Source: Salinicoccus roseus (GTDB taxonomy: Bacteria > Bacillota > Bacilli > Staphylococcales > Salinicoccaceae). Taken from it: a stretch of DNA of 64,000 nt. The notes below the pieces were generated by a model. It was not told the DNA's origin. It saw nothing but the letters and a program-made list of their open reading frames with translations, and searched no databases. The stretch spans positions 352,670 to 416,669 of the forward strand of contig NZ_RKQJ01000002.1 of NCBI RefSeq assembly GCF_003814515.1. Direction: 5' to 3'. Positions 10,049 through 18,246 of this stretch are shown here, piece by piece (the first letter of the stretch is position 1; each line of letters starts with the position of its first letter). The position numbers were made by a program, and so were the translations under genes.

Positions 10049-10327
10049 TCATCTATTTTTGGCAATCAATTGAAGAACGAAATAATAAACTACTGTGAAA
10101 ATGGCAACTGTAACGATAATGGGTATTACATTATTGATTCCAAAAGTCATACCTATAGTATCTGAGGACGTGGGTGCGCTATTGAAGAATACAGCGCCAA
10201 AATATGCTGTCCGATACCCAAGTTCTGCACTTGAAAACAGCAATATCAAGAAACTGACTGTTAAAATAATCAAAGTCGTCACAATCGAAGCAGCTGCACT
10301 ATTAATAATCCGTACTACGATTTTCAT
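10049..10327 (-). CDS. small hydrophobic membrane protein, function unknown
   Basis: 92 aa with two to three predicted membrane segments (residues ~11-32 and ~68-87 clearest; a weaker one near 40-50). I do not recognise the family. The start at 10327 is chosen because GAAGGAG lies 6 bases upstream. The same frame continues open upstream to an ATG at 10450 that lacks a ribosome site and would add 41 more hydrophobic residues; that extension may be the remains of an upstream gene (see the short ORF at 10456-10497). The DNA here is clearly more AT-rich than its neighbours. Confidence 0.5.
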   Translation of the reverse strand: MKIVVRIINSAAASIVTTLIILTVSFLILLFSSAELGYRTAYFGAVFFNSAPTSSDTIGMTFGINNVIPIIVTVAIFTVVYYFVLQLIAKNR

Positions 10328-10450
10328 ATCTAACTCCTTCTTTAGATTTACTAACCCTTGGATACTGAAATAAACAACAAAAAATAGAATATAAGAAGCA
10401 ATATCAGATGAAAACAGGATAGCTACTATCATAAGCATAATGAAAGCCAT
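10328..10450 (-). pseudogene. possible frameshifted upstream membrane ORF
   Basis: In the frame of the 92-aa gene, codons from 10450 to 10328 encode a membrane-like stretch (MLMIVAILF ... YILFFVVYF) but have no usable ribosome site and an in-frame stop immediately upstream. A well-spaced short ORF starting at 10497 ends just before it in a different frame. Together they look like a small membrane-protein gene broken by a frameshift; this is inference. Confidence 0.3.
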
Positions 10451-10455
10451 TCACT

Positions 10456-10497
10456 TTAAGCATGGATTACTCCTTTGGAAAGCAGATTCTTTTTCAT
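10456..10497 (-). CDS. 13-codon ORF with strong ribosome site, leader or gene fragment
   Basis: ATG at 10497 follows GGGAGGAG at 10507-10514 with a 9-base gap, the best ribosome site in this patch. It encodes MKKNLLSKGVIHA and stops. An extended -10-like TGGGATAAT lies upstream on the same strand (10543-10551). It may be a true leader peptide or the first codons of a frameshifted membrane protein continued at 10450. Confidence 0.3.
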   Translation of the reverse strand: MKKNLLSKGVIHA

Positions 10498-10801
10498 GCA
10501 CACTTTCTCCTCCCTTAATACGAGAGCCAACAATAAAACTAAATTATCCCATAGATTTTTCTCTGTTTAGGCAGTACGGATAATACATCTAAAAGATTAC
10601 AAATTCATATTATGAAATCCAACACCTTAAAGGAAATTGTCATATTTTTTGCAGATATGAATAGTACTGATTGTCACAAGGTTACTTCGAGGAAACTATC
10701 ATTCCTATTAGATATGATATGGCTTGCAGCAGTAGTGGTATATGTAAAATTAATAATTATGCCTAATTAAAATAAAATGACCTTAACCAAGTTAAGGTCA
10801 T
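10498..10801. other. AT-rich 300-base stretch without a confident gene
   Basis: Between the small membrane gene and yerC. It holds the ribosome site and a possible -10 of the minus-strand short ORF, one weak plus-strand ORF (10612-10770), and at its right end the yerC terminator. No repeats or RNA motif were recognised. Confidence 0.5.
10612..10770 (+). CDS. candidate 52-aa single-pass membrane peptide
   Basis: Open frame ATG to TAA. The C-terminal part (LLDMIWLAAVVVYVKLIIM) would make one membrane segment after a polar N-terminal half with one cysteine. No ribosome site is visible before the ATG and the DNA is AT-rich, so a chance ORF is quite possible. Confidence 0.2.
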   Translation: MKSNTLKEIVIFFADMNSTDCHKVTSRKLSFLLDMIWLAAVVVYVKLIIMPN

Positions 10802-10802
10802 T
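10765..10802 (-). terminator. intrinsic terminator of yerC
   Basis: Perfect 12-bp stem AATGACCTTAAC/GTTAAGGTCATT (10776-10787 with 10791-10802), 3-base loop, then U-rich sequence in the minus direction. The stem touches the yerC stop codon. Confidence 0.85.
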
Positions 10803-11089
10803 CAGTCCATCCTGTCGATGATCATATGATACCCGTCGCTGCCGTAGTCCAGGCAGCGCTTGACCCGGGACACCGTAGCGCTCGAGGCACCTGTTTCATT
10901 CTGGACCTTCGAGTACGTCTGCCCCTCCTTTATCATCTTCGCCACCTGGAAACGCTGCTTCAGTGAAACCAATTCATTTGTGGTGCAGAGGTCATCGAAA
11001 AAGTGATGGCATTCCTCAACCGTTTCAAGCTTCAATATACCTTCGAAGAGGTCATCAAGCTCCTTGCCTCTCAGTTTGTCTATCTGCAT
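10802..11089 (-). CDS. yerC: TrpR-like transcriptional regulator YerC (probable histidine regulator)
   Basis: 95 aa. TrpR/YerC-YecD family: the middle holds LVSLKQRFQVAKMIKEGQTY and the recognition helix GASSATVSRVKRCLDYG, the helix-turn-helix that contacts the operator. Comparative work on Firmicutes has linked YerC orthologues (also called HisR) to histidine biosynthesis and transport genes. Here it is divergent from a complete his operon, and two matching 16-bp boxes lie in the intergenic region, one over each promoter. The most economical reading is autoregulation plus control of hisZ-hisI. GGGGGG precedes the ATG by 6-7 bases. Confidence 0.9.
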   Translation of the reverse strand: MQIDKLRGKELDDLFEGILKLETVEECHHFFDDLCTTNELVSLKQRFQVAKMIKEGQTYSKVQNETGASSATVSRVKRCLDYGSDGYHMIIDRMD

Positions 11090-11106
11090 ATGTTTCCCCC
11101 CATTAA

Positions 11107-11143
11107 TACGATTATCATATCAAATCACTTTAGCGTTTTAAAG
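11107..11143 (-). promoter_or_regulatory. yerC promoter with HisR-like box 1
   Basis: Minus strand: TTTAAA -35, 17-base spacer, TATGAT -10. The 16-bp box CTTTAAAACGCTAAAG (minus strand of 11128-11143) covers the -35 region. Its ends CTTTA/TAAAG are inverted repeats. Confidence 0.6.
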
Positions 11144-11188
11144 TGTTAAACAAAATTGTCGGAAATCTCTTGTCATCACCAATTTAAT

Positions 11189-11217
11189 TTGTTAATATCA
11201 GATTTATTGATTATTCT
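11189..11217 (+). promoter_or_regulatory. his operon promoter
   Basis: TTGTTA (11189-11194), 17 bases, TATTCT (11212-11217). The start site would fall inside HisR-like box 2. Confidence 0.6.
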
Positions 11218-11231
11218 TTATTACGCTAAAG
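11216..11231 (+). promoter_or_regulatory. HisR-like box 2 in front of hisZ
   Basis: CTTTATTACGCTAAAG differs from box 1 (read on the other strand) at only two positions, both A/T. It begins at the end of the -10 box and ends just upstream of the hisZ ribosome site, a typical repressor position. Confidence 0.65.
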
Positions 11232-11249
11232 CATTAAAGGAGATATGGT

Positions 11250-12053
11250 ATGAAAAATGATTTGATCATCCGACGCCTGAAATTTGCACAGGATTATACA
11301 CAACTGCTTGCCGATGAAAACTATCAGCTGGTCGACATGAATATGGTGGAGCCCTTCAATATCGACGACAAGCGCCACCATTCCTCGACCATCATCTTCG
11401 AGCGCAACGAACAGCTCTTCTCTATCCGCAGCGACTGGACGCGCTCCCTGCTCAACTACAGTGAGGACTATCACCTCAGCCAGCGCTTCTTCGGGTACTT
11501 CGGCCCCGTGGTGAGGAACTACAAGACATTCCACCAGGCAGGCGTTGAACTCTACCGCCCCACTGATGAGGAGATACTGGCGAGCATCGACATGCACTTG
11601 TCGTTCGTCACAGAAGGATATGGCGAGAAGTTCCATTCGATCGTGGTCAACGATGATACGCTGCTCGACCTCTACATCGACAAGTATGACCTTGATTCCG
11701 GCATACGCAACCTGGTCCATGAAAAGAACCTGTCCGAACTCAAAAAACAGCTCGGCCAGACCCACCCGCTCTATATCCTGCTTTCGGCGAAGGTGAGCGA
11801 TCAGATGGATCTTGTGAATGCCGAGTTCGGCGACAGTGACATCATGCGCTTCATCGACAGGCTGAAGCAGGCGCTTGAAGGCTACGGCATGAAATTCATT
11901 CTCGACCTGTCATTCCGATCTCCCCAGTCGTACTACAATGGTTTCTATTTCCAGGCCTTCCTGGATCACGACTATCCGCTCCTGAGCGGCGGGGAATACA
12001 ACAGTAGCGCTTTCGGCATTGCGGTAAACCTATCTAACGGAGGATTGCTATGA
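11250..12053 (+). CDS. hisZ: ATP phosphoribosyltransferase regulatory subunit HisZ (short form)
   Basis: 267 aa. Histidyl-tRNA-synthetase-like paralogue without tRNA-ligase activity; it forms the active octamer with short HisG. Class II synthetase features remain (residues 55-70 SIRSDWTRSLLNY, FFGYFGPVVRNY, and C-terminal YYNGFYFQAF ... LLSGGEYN). It is much shorter than the ~390-aa Bacillus form, as in staphylococci. AAAGGAG stands 7 bases before the ATG. First gene of a nine-gene operon, overlapping hisG by 4 bases. Confidence 0.9.
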   Translation: MKNDLIIRRLKFAQDYTQLLADENYQLVDMNMVEPFNIDDKRHHSSTIIFERNEQLFSIRSDWTRSLLNYSEDYHLSQRFFGYFGPVVRNYKTFHQAGVELYRPTDEEILASIDMHLSFVTEGYGEKFHSIVVNDDTLLDLYIDKYDLDSGIRNLVHEKNLSELKKQLGQTHPLYILLSAKVSDQMDLVNAEFGDSDIMRFIDRLKQALEGYGMKFILDLSFRSPQSYYNGFYFQAFLDHDYPLLSGGEYNSSAFGIAVNLSNGGLL

Positions 12054-12655
12054 TTACAGTCGCACTTACGAAAGGCCGGCTTTTCAAGGACTTTCTCAAA
12101 TATATGAACGAAAATGACCTGAACAACTATATCCGTGCCCTGGATGGCGAGACACGCTCGCTCTACACCATCGTCGACAATGTAAAATTCATCTTCGCCA
12201 AAGGGCCGGATGTCCCGACCTATGTCGAAAGCGGCGTGGCGGACCTCGGCATCGTCGGCTCCGACATCATCACCGAAGACACATTCAACATACTGAATGT
12301 CTCCCAGCTGCCGTTCGGCGACTGCCACTTCTCCGTGGCTGCCCTGCCCGACCAGGAGGAATTCAGGGTCATCGCGACGAAGTACACCAACATTGCCCAT
12401 GAGTATTTCAAGAATAAGCGGCAGGATGTCTCATTGATCCACCTGAATGGCTCGGTGGAGCTTGCACCGCTGCTCGGACTCTCGGACGGCATCGTCGATA
12501 TCGTCCAGACGGGCGGCACGCTCAGGGACAATGGACTCGTCGAGCACGAGAAGATTATGGACATTCATGCACGGCTCATTGCGAACAAACGGACCTTCTA
12601 TACGAAAGAGGACGAAATATATGACTTCATCAAGGAAATCGGGGTGATCGAATGA
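12050..12655 (+). CDS. hisG: ATP phosphoribosyltransferase catalytic subunit HisG (short form)
   Basis: 201 aa, the HisZ-dependent short type lacking the C-terminal allosteric domain. It joins ATP and PRPP, the first committed step. Visible features: ITVALTKGRLF at the N-terminus, GVADLGIVGSDII near 62-75, and the PRPP loop DIVQTGGTLRDNGL near 146-160. Starts inside the hisZ stop (ATGA) after GGAGG and overlaps hisD by 4 bases. Confidence 0.95.
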   Translation: MITVALTKGRLFKDFLKYMNENDLNNYIRALDGETRSLYTIVDNVKFIFAKGPDVPTYVESGVADLGIVGSDIITEDTFNILNVSQLPFGDCHFSVAALPDQEEFRVIATKYTNIAHEYFKNKRQDVSLIHLNGSVELAPLLGLSDGIVDIVQTGGTLRDNGLVEHEKIMDIHARLIANKRTFYTKEDEIYDFIKEIGVIE

Positions 12656-13884
12656 ATGCCCAGGAATTCAGGGAGATATTCGACCAGAAGCGTGCCGGCA
12701 CGGGGTTCGACGGCTATAAGGATGTGATGGACATCATCGAACGCGTCCGCACGGAAGGGGATGCCGCCCTCCTGGACTACACGGAGAAGTTCGATGGCAG
12801 GAAGCCGGAATCCTTCAAAGTGCCTGCATCGGCACTCAAGGCGAGCTATGATGCCATATCCGATGAGGAGAAGACGGCGCTTGAGACGATCCGCACGCGC
12901 ATCGAACGCTACCAGGAGAGCATCAAGTATGAAGACAGGGATGATGGAGAATTCCAGTACGTCTACCACCCGATCGAGAAGATCGGCGTCTATGTGCCGG
13001 GCGGTACGGCGCTCTATCCGTCAAGCGTACTGATGACCGTCGTGCCTGCGCTCGCTGCAGGCGTCAGGGAAATCCACGTCACCACCCCCACCTTCGATGA
13101 GAACAACATCACATTCGCCGCCCTCTACATATGCGGCGTGGAGGATGTCTACACCGTCGGCGGCGCCCAGGCCATCGCCGCGCTCGCCTACGGCACGGAG
13201 TCCATTCCGAAGGTCGACAAGATCGTCGGCCCCGGCAACTACTATGTCGCCTTGGCCAAGCGCCTCCTCTTCGGCGAAGTCGGCATCGACATGATTGCAG
13301 GACCGAGTGAAATACTCATCTATGTGGACCAGGACGTCCATGTCGATGCGATCGTCTATGACCTGTTCGCCCAGGCCGAGCATGACCGGAATGCACGGAC
13401 ATTCCTGCTCAGTGAGGACGAAGCAGTCATATCGGAAATCGAAGACCGCCTCGAGGAGCTGATCGATGCACAGCCGCGCAGCGAAATCATCCGTGCATCC
13501 ATCAGGGACAACCATTATGCAGTCGTGGATTCCCGGGAGGCACTGCTCGATATGGTGAATCATATCGCTCCAGAGCACGTATCCATCCAGCACCGCGATG
13601 CCGACATGATCATCCGCAACATCAGGTATGCCGGTGCCGTATTCAACGGCTACTACTCCCCGGAAGCCATCGGGGACTACGCTGCAGGCCCTTCCCATGT
13701 ACTGCCGACCGACCGGACGGGCAGATTCAGCCATGGGCTCAACGTGAACGACTTCATGACGAGCCATGCGGTCATCTCCCTCGGGCAGGAGACCTATACC
13801 GAAATCGCCGGACCGGCGAAGACCGTCGCGAAACGCGAACAGCTGGACGCCCACTACCAATCCCTACGGATCCGAACGGAGTGA
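12652..13884 (+). CDS. hisD: histidinol dehydrogenase
   Basis: 410 aa. Last two oxidations from histidinol to histidine, zinc and NAD dependent. [15 protein letters not shown] near 110-125, [17 protein letters not shown] near 164-180, the [14 protein letters not shown] signature near 191-205, the catalytic PEHV region near 305 and the C-terminal zinc-binding [15 protein letters not shown] motifs are all present. Starts with the ATGA overlap to hisG. Full length. Confidence 0.97.
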   Translation: MNAQEFREIFDQKRAGTGFDGYKDVMDIIERVRTEGDAALLDYTEKFDGRKPESFKVPASALKASYDAISDEEKTALETIRTRIERYQESIKYEDRDDGEFQYVYHPIEKIGVYVPGGTALYPSSVLMTVVPALAAGVREIHVTTPTFDENNITFAALYICGVEDVYTVGGAQAIAALAYGTESIPKVDKIVGPGNYYVALAKRLLFGEVGIDMIAGPSEILIYVDQDVHVDAIVYDLFAQAEHDRNARTFLLSEDEAVISEIEDRLEELIDAQPRSEIIRASIRDNHYAVVDSREALLDMVNHIAPEHVSIQHRDADMIIRNIRYAGAVFNGYYSPEAIGDYAAGPSHVLPTDRTGRFSHGLNVNDFMTSHAVISLGQETYTEIAGPAKTVAKREQLDAHYQSLRIRTE

Positions 13885-13888
13885 TGAA

Positions 13889-14923
13889 ATGATCCACATG
13901 GACCGCAATACAAGCCCGATCTCCCCGCTCAGTGATGCGGCGATCGCAGAAGTCGTCAAAGAAACGCACATCCATGAGTACCCGAGCAATGAAATCACAC
14001 GCTTCAAACAGCTCTATGCCGACTACTACGGCATAGACAGCAGTACAGTCGAAGTCGCCAACGGCTCGGATGAGTGGATCCAGAAGGCCATCATGACGCT
14101 CGGACAGAACGGCGTCATGACACTCGCCCCGGATTTCGTGATGTACCATGAATATGCCCAACAGGTGGATGTACCTGTATATACCGTCCCCTGCAACGAA
14201 GATTTCCAGTTCGACTTTAATCAGGTCATCCGGTCTGTCGAAGAGAAGAAACCGTCCCTCTTCCTCATATCGGTGCCCCATAACCCGACAGGCCAGATGT
14301 TCGCCGACAGCGAACTGAAAGCGCTCGCCGATGCCATGAAGGGCGTCGGCGGCTACCTCGTCCTTGATGAGGCATACTTTGAATTCGCACACGCCTACAA
14401 GCGGCCGGAAGGAAGCCACGTGCTCATCATCCGGACGCTGAGCAAGATGTTCGGCATCGCCGGACTCAGGGTCGGCATCGCCATCGCAGAAGGCGAGACA
14501 TTCCGGAAGATCACCCGGCTCAACCACCCCTACCCCGTCAATTCATTGTCGTTGAATCTGGCGAGCAGGATATTCGGGGATGGGGCGGCCCTCGATGCAT
14601 TCGTGCGCTACCAGCTTGACTCGAAAGCGCGTCTTGCCGAAGCATTCAGCCAGGTATCTGGTAAAATAAACATCATCGAATCACATACGAACTTCATCTT
14701 CACATACGGCAGGCGTGCACGTTCCCTCGGTACATACCTTCTCCAGAACGGCTACCAGCCAAGGATGTATGATGCCGCACCGCTCGGGGATGTCGTCAGA
14801 TACTCGGTGATCCGGCCGGAGGACTACGACCAGATCAACCAATTAATCAAAGAATGGAGCAATCAATATGATCAAGAAGGAAAGAGCAACAAAGGAGACG
14901 AAGATCTCCATATCACTCGATGA
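13889..14923 (+). CDS. hisC: histidinol-phosphate aminotransferase
   Basis: 344 aa from the chosen ATG. Class I/II PLP aminotransferase: NGSDEWIQ near 56, PHNPTGQMF near 130, VLDEAYFEF near 157 and the PLP-lysine block TLSKMFGIAGLRVG near 182-195. The start at 13889 has CGGAGTG about 5 bases upstream and follows the hisD stop by 4 bases; a longer reading from 13766 would lie in hisD. The last ~19 codons overlap the start of hisB by 56 bases, longer than the other overlaps in this operon. Confidence 0.95.
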   Translation: MIHMDRNTSPISPLSDAAIAEVVKETHIHEYPSNEITRFKQLYADYYGIDSSTVEVANGSDEWIQKAIMTLGQNGVMTLAPDFVMYHEYAQQVDVPVYTVPCNEDFQFDFNQVIRSVEEKKPSLFLISVPHNPTGQMFADSELKALADAMKGVGGYLVLDEAYFEFAHAYKRPEGSHVLIIRTLSKMFGIAGLRVGIAIAEGETFRKITRLNHPYPVNSLSLNLASRIFGDGAALDAFVRYQLDSKARLAEAFSQVSGKINIIESHTNFIFTYGRRARSLGTYLLQNGYQPRMYDAAPLGDVVRYSVIRPEDYDQINQLIKEWSNQYDQEGKSNKGDEDLHITR

Positions 14924-15446
14924 CGAAAAATCATTCAGGGAATCCTCCATTTCGACGGGAGTGGGCTTCTTCGACCATATGCTCACACTGTTCAGCTTCC
15001 ACTCCGAGCTGTATCTGAATGTGGAAGCGGATGGCGACCTTGAGGTCGATGCCCACCATACTGTAGAGGATGTCGGTATCATACTGGGCCAGATGCTGCG
15101 TGAACTCTACGTGCAAAAAGAATCCTACCAGCGCTACGGCACGACATACATCCCGATGGACGAATCCCTTGCGCGTGTAGTGCTCGACCTCTCCGGCCGG
15201 CCTCACCTGAACTTCCAGGCGGCATTCTCGAAGGAGACGGTCGGCACGTTCGACACTGAACTCGTCATGGAGTTCTTCAATGCGGTCAGCATGAACAGCC
15301 GCATGACGCTCCATATCGACCTGCTGAAGGGCGGCAACACTCATCATGAAATCGAGGCGGTCTTCAAGGCGTTCGCCCGCAGCCTGAAGGCGGCCCTCGC
15401 TCCGAGTGACGCCGGCATCCCATCTTCGAAGGGCGTCATAGAATGA
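14868..15446 (+). CDS. hisB: imidazoleglycerol-phosphate dehydratase
   Basis: 192 aa, monofunctional bacterial IGPD. GVGFFDHML near residue 32 and DAHHTVEDVGIILGQ near 61-76 supply the first manganese-binding histidine/glutamate set; the second, THHEIEAVFKAFARSLK, lies near 155-170. The start overlaps the 3' end of hisC, with AAGGAGAC-like sequence nearby. The stop overlaps hisH by 4 bases. Confidence 0.95.
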   Translation: MIKKERATKETKISISLDDEKSFRESSISTGVGFFDHMLTLFSFHSELYLNVEADGDLEVDAHHTVEDVGIILGQMLRELYVQKESYQRYGTTYIPMDESLARVVLDLSGRPHLNFQAAFSKETVGTFDTELVMEFFNAVSMNSRMTLHIDLLKGGNTHHEIEAVFKAFARSLKAALAPSDAGIPSSKGVIE

Positions 15447-16018
15447 TCGGCATCATCGACTATTCGCTCGGCAATATACAGAACATAAAGAATGCGCTCG
15501 AGAAGCTTGGATATGAGTATATACTTTCAAGCAAGTACGAAGACCTGGCGGAATGTGAAGCCATCCTGCTGCCGGGCGTCGGACACTTCGGCAATGCAAT
15601 GGAGACCATCACCCGCCTCGGCATCAGGGAGGATCTGCTGAAGCTGGCGGAGACGAAGCGGTTCATCGGAATCTGCCTCGGCATGCAGCTGCTGTTCGAA
15701 GAGAGCGAGGAAGGCAATGCACAAGGGCTTGGACTGCTTGCAGGCAGAATCGCCAGGATGGAGACGCCCCACCCCGTGCCGCACCTCGGCTGGAACACGC
15801 TTGAGAGCACCTCCCCGGCACTTGACGGTAAGGATGTGTATTTCGTACACAGTTTCATGGCGACCGAAACGGACAGTACGATCGCTACGGCAGAATACGG
15901 CGTGACGGTGCCCGCCGTCGTAGGAAAAGGCAATATCATCGGCATCCAGTTCCATCCGGAAAAATCCGGTGACATCGGAGTGGAAATGCTGAAGCAGGCC
16001 ATAGAAGGAGGCATATAG
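15443..16018 (+). CDS. hisH: imidazole glycerol phosphate synthase glutaminase subunit HisH
   Basis: 191 aa. Class I glutamine amidotransferase: LPGVGHFGNAM near 49, nucleophile motif GICLGMQLLFE near 77, and the His-Glu pair in GIQFHPEKSG near 171. It supplies ammonia to HisF. Coupled to hisB by an ATGA overlap and ends directly before hisA. Confidence 0.96.
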   Translation: MIGIIDYSLGNIQNIKNALEKLGYEYILSSKYEDLAECEAILLPGVGHFGNAMETITRLGIREDLLKLAETKRFIGICLGMQLLFEESEEGNAQGLGLLAGRIARMETPHPVPHLGWNTLESTSPALDGKDVYFVHSFMATETDSTIATAEYGVTVPAVVGKGNIIGIQFHPEKSGDIGVEMLKQAIEGGI

Positions 16019-16720
16019 ATGAACATCATTCCAGCAATAGACATCATAGAAGGCCAGAACGTCCGTCTGACACAGGGGGACTATGGCAAGAAGACGGCCA
16101 TGAAGCGCACACCTGAAGAAGCCATCGCCTTCTACAGCAGCTTCGAACAGGTCGCACGCATCCATATCGTCGACTTGATGGGCGCACTCAAACAGGGTGC
16201 CCAGGAGACGACGGCCATCCAGAAACTGAAGGAAAAGACCGACCTGCCCCTCCAGATCGGCGGCGGGCTCAGGGAAACCGAAACGATTGAACAGTATGAC
16301 GCCATCGGCATCGACTACTTCATCCTGGGCACACGGGCGATCATGGATCTCGACTGGCTTGAAACCGTCGTCAGCCGATTCCCCGGCCGCATCTTCGTCG
16401 GTGTGGATGCGAGGGAAAACGACATCTACGTCAACGGCTGGACGGAGAACAGCGGCATCACGATCGATGACTATCTGAAGAAGATCGAACCCCTCGATAT
16501 CGCCGGCATCATCTATACCGACATCAACAAGGACGGCATGAACCAGGGGCCGAACTTCGAAAACACCCAGCGCATCAATGGACTGACCCGCCATGCGGTC
16601 ATCGCAAGCGGCGGTGTCAGGAGCAAAGATGACCTGGACAGACTCGAAACGATGGGCATCACGCAGGCCATCGTCGGCAAGGCGAGCCACAGTGATGAAT
16701 TCTGGAGGGATATAAGATGA
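16019..16720 (+). CDS. hisA: ProFAR isomerase HisA
   Basis: 233 aa (beta-alpha)8 barrel. N-terminal IPAIDIIEGQNVRL with the catalytic aspartate, LQIGGGLRE phosphate loop near 80, the second aspartate region GIIYTDINKDGMNQGPN near 165, and VIASGGVRSKDDL near 197. It opens the ribose ring of ProFAR. Starts on the base after the hisH stop and overlaps hisF by 4 bases. Confidence 0.96.
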   Translation: MNIIPAIDIIEGQNVRLTQGDYGKKTAMKRTPEEAIAFYSSFEQVARIHIVDLMGALKQGAQETTAIQKLKEKTDLPLQIGGGLRETETIEQYDAIGIDYFILGTRAIMDLDWLETVVSRFPGRIFVGVDARENDIYVNGWTENSGITIDDYLKKIEPLDIAGIIYTDINKDGMNQGPNFENTQRINGLTRHAVIASGGVRSKDDLDRLETMGITQAIVGKASHSDEFWRDIR

Positions 16721-17481
16721 TCAAAAAACGCATCATTCCATGTCTTGATGTCAAGGAGGGCCGCGTGGTCAAAGGCGTCAATTTCGTCGGTCTCCGTGAT
16801 GTCGGAGATCCGGTCGAGCTCGCTGCACGCTACAATCAGGAAGGCGCCGACGAACTCGTCTTCCTGGACATTTCAAAGACGCAGGATGGCCATGACCTGA
16901 TGATCGACGTCATACGCGAGACCGCCAAGACCCTGTTCATACCATTGACCATCGGCGGCGGCATCTCCTCCGTAGAAGACATCCGCCAGCTGCTCAATGC
17001 CGGTGCGGATAAGGTCAGCATCAACTCTGCAGCCATCAGGAATCCGGAACTGATCAGGGAAGCGAGCGAAGTCTTCGGCAGCCAGTGCATCTGTGTCGCG
17101 GTCGATGTGAAATACGATGCAGCGGAAGATGACTACTTCATCCATACGCACGGCGGCTCCAAGAAGACTGATGTACGCGCCTTCGACTGGATTGTGCAGT
17201 GCGAGGCACTGGGCGCCGGGGAACTGCTCATCACGAGCATGGACCATGACGGGGTCAAACAGGGATTCGACATTCGATTCCTGAAGCAGGCCAACGAAAT
17301 GGTGAATATCCCCATCATCGCAAGCGGCGGCGCAGGCAGCCCAGAGCATTTCACCGAACTGTTCCGTCAGACGGACGTCTCTGCCGGCCTGGCCGCCTCC
17401 ATTTTCCATAACAGGGAAGTGGAGATCAAAGACCTGAAAGAAACGTTGCAGAATGCAGAAATAGAGGTGAGGACGACATGA
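16717..17481 (+). CDS. hisF: imidazole glycerol phosphate synthase cyclase subunit HisF
   Basis: 254 aa. Barrel with [17 protein letters not shown] (catalytic Asp 11), [22 protein letters not shown] near 80, [16 protein letters not shown] near 170-185 and [14 protein letters not shown]. The DISKTQDG motif differs slightly from the commoner DITAS but is family-compatible. It partners HisH. Ends overlapping hisI. Confidence 0.96.
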   Translation: MIKKRIIPCLDVKEGRVVKGVNFVGLRDVGDPVELAARYNQEGADELVFLDISKTQDGHDLMIDVIRETAKTLFIPLTIGGGISSVEDIRQLLNAGADKVSINSAAIRNPELIREASEVFGSQCICVAVDVKYDAAEDDYFIHTHGGSKKTDVRAFDWIVQCEALGAGELLITSMDHDGVKQGFDIRFLKQANEMVNIPIIASGGAGSPEHFTELFRQTDVSAGLAASIFHNREVEIKDLKETLQNAEIEVRTT

Positions 17482-18101
17482 AACCGGATTTCGAAAAAGG
17501 CGGCGGACTTCTGTCCGTCATTCTCCAGGACGAGCGGACTGGGCAGGTCCTGATGAACGGCTTCATGAATGAAGAGGCTTATCAGAAGACTACAGAAGAG
17601 AAAGTCGTATGGTTCTACTCCCGTTCAAAGGAACGCCTGTGGAAAAAGGGCGAGACGAGCGGCAATATCCAAGTCGTCAAAAGCATGGCGCTCGACTGTG
17701 ATTCGGATGCACTCCTCATCCAGGTGGAACCGAAGGGCCCTACATGCCACCTTGGCACACAAAGCTGCTTCGGCGACGATCATTTCAATCTGCAGACGCT
17801 CGAAAAGATCGTCGACCGCAAGGTGGAAAACCCGGAAGAAGGATCCTACACGAAGTACCTCACCGATGAAGGCATCGACAAGATTCTGAAGAAATGCGGC
17901 GAGGAGATGACTGAAGTCGTCATCGCATCAAAAAATGGTGATCGGGAGGAGCTCATTGATGAAACGAGCGACCTCCTCTACCATACCCTCGTGCTGCTCA
18001 AGCATCAGGGCGTCTCCCTTGGAGATGTCGAAGCCCGGCTCGAAGCACGCCACGGAGAGAATCTCTCCTACAAAGTTCGTGGAGAAATAGAAGAATGGTA
18101 G
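17478..18101 (+). CDS. hisI: bifunctional PR-AMP cyclohydrolase / PR-ATP pyrophosphohydrolase
   Basis: 207 aa HisIE fusion. N-terminal cyclohydrolase: VWFYSRSKERLWKKGETSGN near 45-63, then DCDSDALLIQV and TCHLGTQSCF with the zinc cysteines. The C-terminal pyrophosphohydrolase (~110-207) has KKCGEEMTEVVIASKN and DETSDLLYHTLVLL, the MazG-like acidic helices. It carries out steps two and three of the pathway. Last operon gene; a terminator follows 7 bases later. Confidence 0.96.
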   Translation: MKPDFEKGGGLLSVILQDERTGQVLMNGFMNEEAYQKTTEEKVVWFYSRSKERLWKKGETSGNIQVVKSMALDCDSDALLIQVEPKGPTCHLGTQSCFGDDHFNLQTLEKIVDRKVENPEEGSYTKYLTDEGIDKILKKCGEEMTEVVIASKNGDREELIDETSDLLYHTLVLLKHQGVSLGDVEARLEARHGENLSYKVRGEIEEW

Positions 18102-18107
18102 TTGCAG

Positions 18108-18136
18108 TCCCCTTGAAGTATTCAAGGGGATTTTTA
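18108..18136 (+). terminator. terminator of the his operon
   Basis: 10-bp stem TCCCCTTGAA/TTCAAGGGGA (18108-18117 with 18121-18130), 3-base loop, then UUUUUAU. Confidence 0.93.
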
Positions 18137-18175
18137 TATTTTCAGAAATCGACGATTTAATTCCTACTTAAGTGC

Positions 18176-18204
18176 TTGTAATTGAAAAGTTCTTCATATA
18201 TAAT
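18176..18204 (+). promoter_or_regulatory. promoter of the ABC transporter operon
   Basis: TTGTAA (18176-18181), 17-base spacer, TATAAT (18199-18204). No riboswitch or clear operator is recognisable in the short leader. Confidence 0.75.
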
Positions 18205-18246
18205 TCATATAATGAAAGTCAGAATTATACGGAGGGTTGATATGCA

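Noticed and set aside
13021..13860. Open frame of 279 codons antisense to hisD
   Set aside because: Shadow of hisD; no recognisable protein features and no start signals.
15527..16690. Open frame of 387 codons antisense to hisH-hisA
   Set aside because: It is a shadow of high-GC-third-position coding DNA; the plus-strand genes match known families over full length and this frame has no ribosome site.
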